Assembly (NCBI GenBank): GCA_947495165.1
Contig: CANLXM010000001.1
Span: 186,001-250,000, forward strand
Direction: 5' to 3'
DNA length: 64,000 nucleotides
DNA from: an uncultured Cellulomonadaceae bacterium
GTDB taxonomy: Bacteria > Actinomycetota > Actinomycetes > Actinomycetales > Cellulomonadaceae
Made by a program: the position numbers and the translations under genes. Within the stretch, counting starts at the first letter, position 1, and each line of letters begins with the position of its first letter. This document shows, one piece after another, positions 61,136 to 64,000 of this stretch. The notes beneath the pieces were generated by a model. It was not told the DNA's origin. It searched no databases and saw nothing but the letters and a program-made list of their open reading frames with translations.

Positions 61136-62739
61136 GCGCGCTCGTCATCGCCGGAGCGAGCGTCGTCGACGGGACGGGAGCACCCCGGTTCCGCGGCGAC
61201 GTCGCGGTCGCGGACGGCCGCATCCAGCAGATCGCGCCTCCCGGGACGCTGTCGGGAGGAGGGCGGATCGACGCCGACGGCCTCGTCCTGTCCCCGGGCT
61301 TCATCGACATGCACGCGCACTCCGACCTCGCCCTCCTGACGGAGCCCGACCACGCCGCGAAAGTCACGCAGGGCGTCACGTGCGAGGTGCTCGGCCAGGA
61401 CGGGCTCTCGTACGCGCCGGTCGACGACGACACGCTCGCGGAGATGCGCCAGCAGATCGCTGGCTGGCACGGCGACCCCGTCGGCTTCGACTGGGGCTGG
61501 CGCACGGTCGGGGAGTATCTCGACCGGCTCGACGGCGGCATCGCGGTCAACGCGGTCTACCTCGTGCCGCACGGGACGGTCCGCAGGCTCGTCGTCGGCC
61601 CGGACGGCCGCCCGGCGACGGCGGGCGAGCGCGAGGCCATGGGCTGCGTGCTCGCGCAGGCGTTCCGGGAGGGGGCGGCCGGCCTCAGCGCCGGCCTCAC
61701 CTACACGCCGGGGATGTACGCCGACGACGCCGAGCTCCTCGCTCTGCTCCGGGTCACCGCGGACCACGGCGGGTTCTTCGCTCCGCACCACCGCTCCTAC
61801 GGGGTGGGGGCGCTCGAGGCGTACGCCGAGATGCTGCGACTGTCCCGACAGGCGCGCTGCAGCCTGCACCTGACCCACGCGACGATGAACTTCGACGTCA
61901 ACCGGGGGCGGGCGGCGGACCTGGTGGCGCTGCTCGACGAGGCGCTGGCCTCGGGGCAGGACGTCACGATCGACTCCTACCCATACCTCGCGGGCTCGAC
62001 GACGCTCGCGGCGCTGCTGCCGTCGTGGGCCGCGGCGGGCGGGACGGACGCGACGCTCGCCCGCCTCGTGGATCCAGCGGCGCGCGAGCGGATCCGCGTC
62101 GCCCTCGAGGAGACCGGTTCCGACGGGTGGCACGGGGTCCGGGCGCAGTGGCACACGGTCGTCGTGAGCGGGGTGCGGCACGAGGCGCTGCGGTCGGCGG
62201 TCGGTCGCACGATCAGCGAGCTCGCTGCCGCCCGGGGCGAGACGCCGTCGCAGGTGTTCCTCGACCTGCTCGTCGAGGACCGGCTCGGCACGACGATCCT
62301 GCAGCTCGTCGGCGACGAGGAGCACGTCCGGCTCCTCATGCAGCACCCGACGCACTGCGTGGGCAGCGACGCGATCCTCGTCGGCGATCGCCCGCACCCG
62401 CGTGCCTGGGGCACCTTCCCGCGGTTCCTGGGCCACTACGGGCGCGAGCTCGGGCTGCTGTCGCTCGAGGAGATGGTCCACCACATGACGGGGCGCCCGG
62501 CCGCGCGCCTGCGCCTGCGCGGCCGGGGCGTGATCGCGCTCGGCAACGTCGCGGACCTGGTGCTGTTCGATCCCGGCACCGTGGCTGATCGCGCGACGTA
62601 CGACGAGCCGCGCCAGCCGGCGGCAGGCATCGAGCACGTGCTCGTGGCCGGTCGCGCGACGCTCGCCGAGGGCAGGTGCACCGGGGACCTGCCCGGGCGC
62701 GCCCTGCGGCGGACGGCGGACGGGCGGGCGGTCGAGTGA
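61132..62739 (+). CDS. N-acyl-D-amino-acid deacylase-like amidohydrolase
   Basis: 535 residues. DGTGAPRFRGDVAV and SPGFIDMHAHSD (metal His pair, about 60-63), VTCEVLGQDG (the metal Cys), SLHLTHAT and VGSDAIL (catalytic Asp about 411) are the D-aminoacylase/amidohydrolase motif set. Members remove N-acyl groups from D-amino acids. In this operon its substrate is plausibly N-acetyl-D-glucosaminate. ATG overlaps the kinase stop. Confidence 0.8.
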   Translation: MSALVIAGASVVDGTGAPRFRGDVAVADGRIQQIAPPGTLSGGGRIDADGLVLSPGFIDMHAHSDLALLTEPDHAAKVTQGVTCEVLGQDGLSYAPVDDDTLAEMRQQIAGWHGDPVGFDWGWRTVGEYLDRLDGGIAVNAVYLVPHGTVRRLVVGPDGRPATAGEREAMGCVLAQAFREGAAGLSAGLTYTPGMYADDAELLALLRVTADHGGFFAPHHRSYGVGALEAYAEMLRLSRQARCSLHLTHATMNFDVNRGRAADLVALLDEALASGQDVTIDSYPYLAGSTTLAALLPSWAAAGGTDATLARLVDPAARERIRVALEETGSDGWHGVRAQWHTVVVSGVRHEALRSAVGRTISELAAARGETPSQVFLDLLVEDRLGTTILQLVGDEEHVRLLMQHPTHCVGSDAILVGDRPHPRAWGTFPRFLGHYGRELGLLSLEEMVHHMTGRPAARLRLRGRGVIALGNVADLVLFDPGTVADRATYDEPRQPAAGIEHVLVAGRATLAEGRCTGDLPGRALRRTADGRAVE

Positions 62740-62792
62740 CGCCGTCCGACGCGCCACGACACGAAGTTCCAGAACCAGTCCGAGGAGGACCG

Positions 62793-63461
62793 ATGAGACC
62801 GCAGATCCCCAGGGCCGTCACCGAGACCCGCGTGGTCGCGATCGTCCGGGGCCGAGAGGCGCAGCACCTCGAGGCCGTGGTCGAAGCGCTCGTGGGTGCG
62901 GGCATCCGGTGCATCGAGCTGACCATGAACACGCCGTCGGCGATGGAGGTGTTGGGCCGGCTACGGCGGTTGCACCCCTCGGTCGCGTGGGGCGCCGGGA
63001 CGGTGCTCAGCGTCGCGGACGCGCACCACGCGGCCGACGCCGGAGCGGAGTTCGCGGTGGCTCCCAACCTTGACGAGCACGTGGGCGAGGCGTGCGCCTC
63101 GCGCGGTATGGCGTGGTTCCCGGGCGCGGCGACGGCCACCGAGATCGCGCGGGCCTGGCGCCGTGGCGCGTGCGCGGTGAAGGTGTTCCCCGCGGCCTCC
63201 GTGGGCGGACCGTCGTTCCTGCGGGAGATCAGCGGGCCGCTCGACCAGGTGCGGCTGCTGCCGACCGGGGGGGTCGTGCTCGACGACATCCCGGCCTACC
63301 TGGACGCGGGTGCGGTGGCGGTCGGGCTGGGCGGTGCGTTGATGGGGGACGCGCTGGTCACGGGGGATGTGGAGGCGCTCGCGGATCGTGCGGCGAGGGC
63401 GCTCGACCTTGCGTTGCGTGCGGCACGGCAGCCGGCCGTGGAGGTGCCGGCGCGCGGGTAG
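62793..63461 (+). CDS. eda: KDPG/KHG aldolase
   Basis: 222 residues. VAIVRG, CIELTMNTPSA (catalytic Glu), GAGTVL, and CAVKVFPAA with Schiff-base Lys130, then GPLDQVRLLPTGGV, mark the class I KDPG aldolase. It splits KDPG into pyruvate and glyceraldehyde-3-phosphate. GAGGAGG lies 5 nt before the ATG. Last gene of the operon. Confidence 0.93.
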   Translation: MRPQIPRAVTETRVVAIVRGREAQHLEAVVEALVGAGIRCIELTMNTPSAMEVLGRLRRLHPSVAWGAGTVLSVADAHHAADAGAEFAVAPNLDEHVGEACASRGMAWFPGAATATEIARAWRRGACAVKVFPAASVGGPSFLREISGPLDQVRLLPTGGVVLDDIPAYLDAGAVAVGLGGALMGDALVTGDVEALADRAARALDLALRAARQPAVEVPARG

Positions 63462-63534
63462 GGCTGCTCCCGGTGCTCCGGGTGCTCCGGGGCGTGGCTG
63501 CGCGGGTGCGCCGGTGTGCGACCGTGGCCTTCCC

Positions 63535-63563
63535 GTGACAGGGCACGCCCCACCGGCTAGGTT
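63535..63563 (+). promoter_or_regulatory. Leaderless promoter of AAC(3)-like gene
   Basis: GTGACA (63535-63540), 17 bp, TAGGTT (63558-63563), 6 nt, GTG at 63570. Confidence 0.6.
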
Positions 63564-63569
63564 GCTGCC

Positions 63570-64000
63570 GTGACGACCCTGCGACCGCCCTTCAGCGAGG
63601 CCGACCTCGCCGCCCAGCTTCGTGACCTGGGCGTTCAGGCGGGCTCGACCCTGATGGTGCACACCGCGCTCTCCCGGCTGGGCTACGTGATCGGCGGGGA
63701 GGCCGCCGTCGTCGGGGCGCTCACGCGAGCCGTCGGGCCGGAGGGGACGCTCGTGATGCCTGCCCAGTCGTGGCAGCTGTGCGACCCCGCGTACCTCGAC
63801 CTGCCGGACGTGCCGACCGAGTGGCATCGCGCGATCCGCGACGGCCTGCCCGCCTACGACCCGCAGCGAACCCCGACGCGCACCATGGGTGCGGTCGCCG
63901 AGCTGTTCCGGACGTGGCCCGGGGCGCGGCGGTCGGCGCATCCGCAGCGTTCTGTCGCGGCGCTGGGGCCGCTGGCCGAGTCGCTGACGGCCGTGCACGA
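63570..64000 (+). CDS. Aminoglycoside 3-N-acetyltransferase-like (3' end outside window)
   Basis: 143 residues visible from a GTG; no stop before the edge. HTALSRLGYVIGGEAAVVGAL, GPEGTLVMPAQSW, TPTRTMGAVAELFRTW and HPQRSVAALGPLAE are the AAC(3)/YokD antibiotic-acetyltransferase motifs in order. It acetylates an amino group with acetyl-CoA; chromosomal members may act on other substrates, so it does not prove resistance. Its -35/-10 pair makes it a separate leaderless gene after the eda operon. Confidence 0.85.
   Translation, partial: MTTLRPPFSEADLAAQLRDLGVQAGSTLMVHTALSRLGYVIGGEAAVVGALTRAVGPEGTLVMPAQSWQLCDPAYLDLPDVPTEWHRAIRDGLPAYDPQRTPTRTMGAVAELFRTWPGARRSAHPQRSVAALGPLAESLTAVH

Noticed and set aside
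1..64000. CRISPR arrays, tRNA and rRNA genes
   Set aside because: No regularly spaced repeats and no tRNA-like T-loop/cloverleaf pattern or rRNA sequence seen on reading.

Overview
The window is GC-rich DNA with dense, tightly overlapping genes. It carries the marks of an actinobacterium: a SAM-I/SAM-IV-clan riboswitch before metF, an ArsR-ArsC fusion, a DasR-like GntR regulator with dre-type sites, RNase J, and many leaderless starts. The chitin and GlcNAc gene content suggests a Micrococcales soil or plant-matter degrader such as the Cellulomonas group. That placement is inferred; no rRNA or tRNA gene was seen.

Layout. 1-7034: right part of a DISARM-type anti-phage locus (drmA cut by the window edge, drmB, a C5 DNA methyltransferase, no drmC between them). 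7374-13000: oxidoreductases, small membrane and lipoproteins, and a carboxyethyl-ornithine-synthase-like gene preceded by an Arg-rich 24-codon leader ORF. 13052-17384: coupled siroheme/nitrite reductase operon (nirB-nirD-cysG). 18918-24256: gpmA and a formate/nitrite transporter, split by a four-gene cassette (secreted protein, lipoprotein, ABC ATPase, FtsX-type permease) whose borders carry a 30-bp direct repeat and a truncated transporter copy. 24253-29855: complete GlcNAc-type PTS (EIIA, two EIIBs, EIIC, EI, HPr) with its GntR regulator. 29937-37758: prfC, rnj, an SGNH hydrolase, and metF-metE under a SAM riboswitch. 38226-43222: arsenic resistance island (ACR3, ArsR-ArsC fusion, ArsC, ArsN-like GNAT, ArsO-like flavoprotein, second ArsR). 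43230-49154: PH-domain protein, two-component system facing an ABC transporter, pentapeptide-repeat protein, proline iminopeptidase. 49292-49363: a 23-codon small ORF between a CRP-like site and a strong hairpin. 49470-63461: GH20 hexosaminidase diverging from a twelve-gene operon. 63570-end: start of an AAC(3)-type acetyltransferase.

How genes work together. Nitrite brought in by the FNT channel would be reduced to ammonium by NirBD using siroheme made with CysG. GlcNAc enters in two ways: as GlcNAc-6-P by the PTS, or as free sugar or chitobiose by the Ngc-like ABC importer, with GH20, a ROK kinase and NagB behind it. The second half of that operon reads as a separate branch: amidohydrolase/deacylase, PLP dehydratase, RidA, KDG kinase, KDPG aldolase. 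This would carry N-acetylglucosaminic acid (the C1-oxidised chitin end formed by LPMOs) to pyruvate and glyceraldehyde-3-phosphate.

The points most worth following up are the cassette at 19.7-23.4 kb, the putative oxidised-chitin branch, the Arg-rich leader ORF, the isolated 23-codon ORF, the drmC-less DISARM, and nine genes whose -10-like hexamer lies exactly 6 nt before the start codon.
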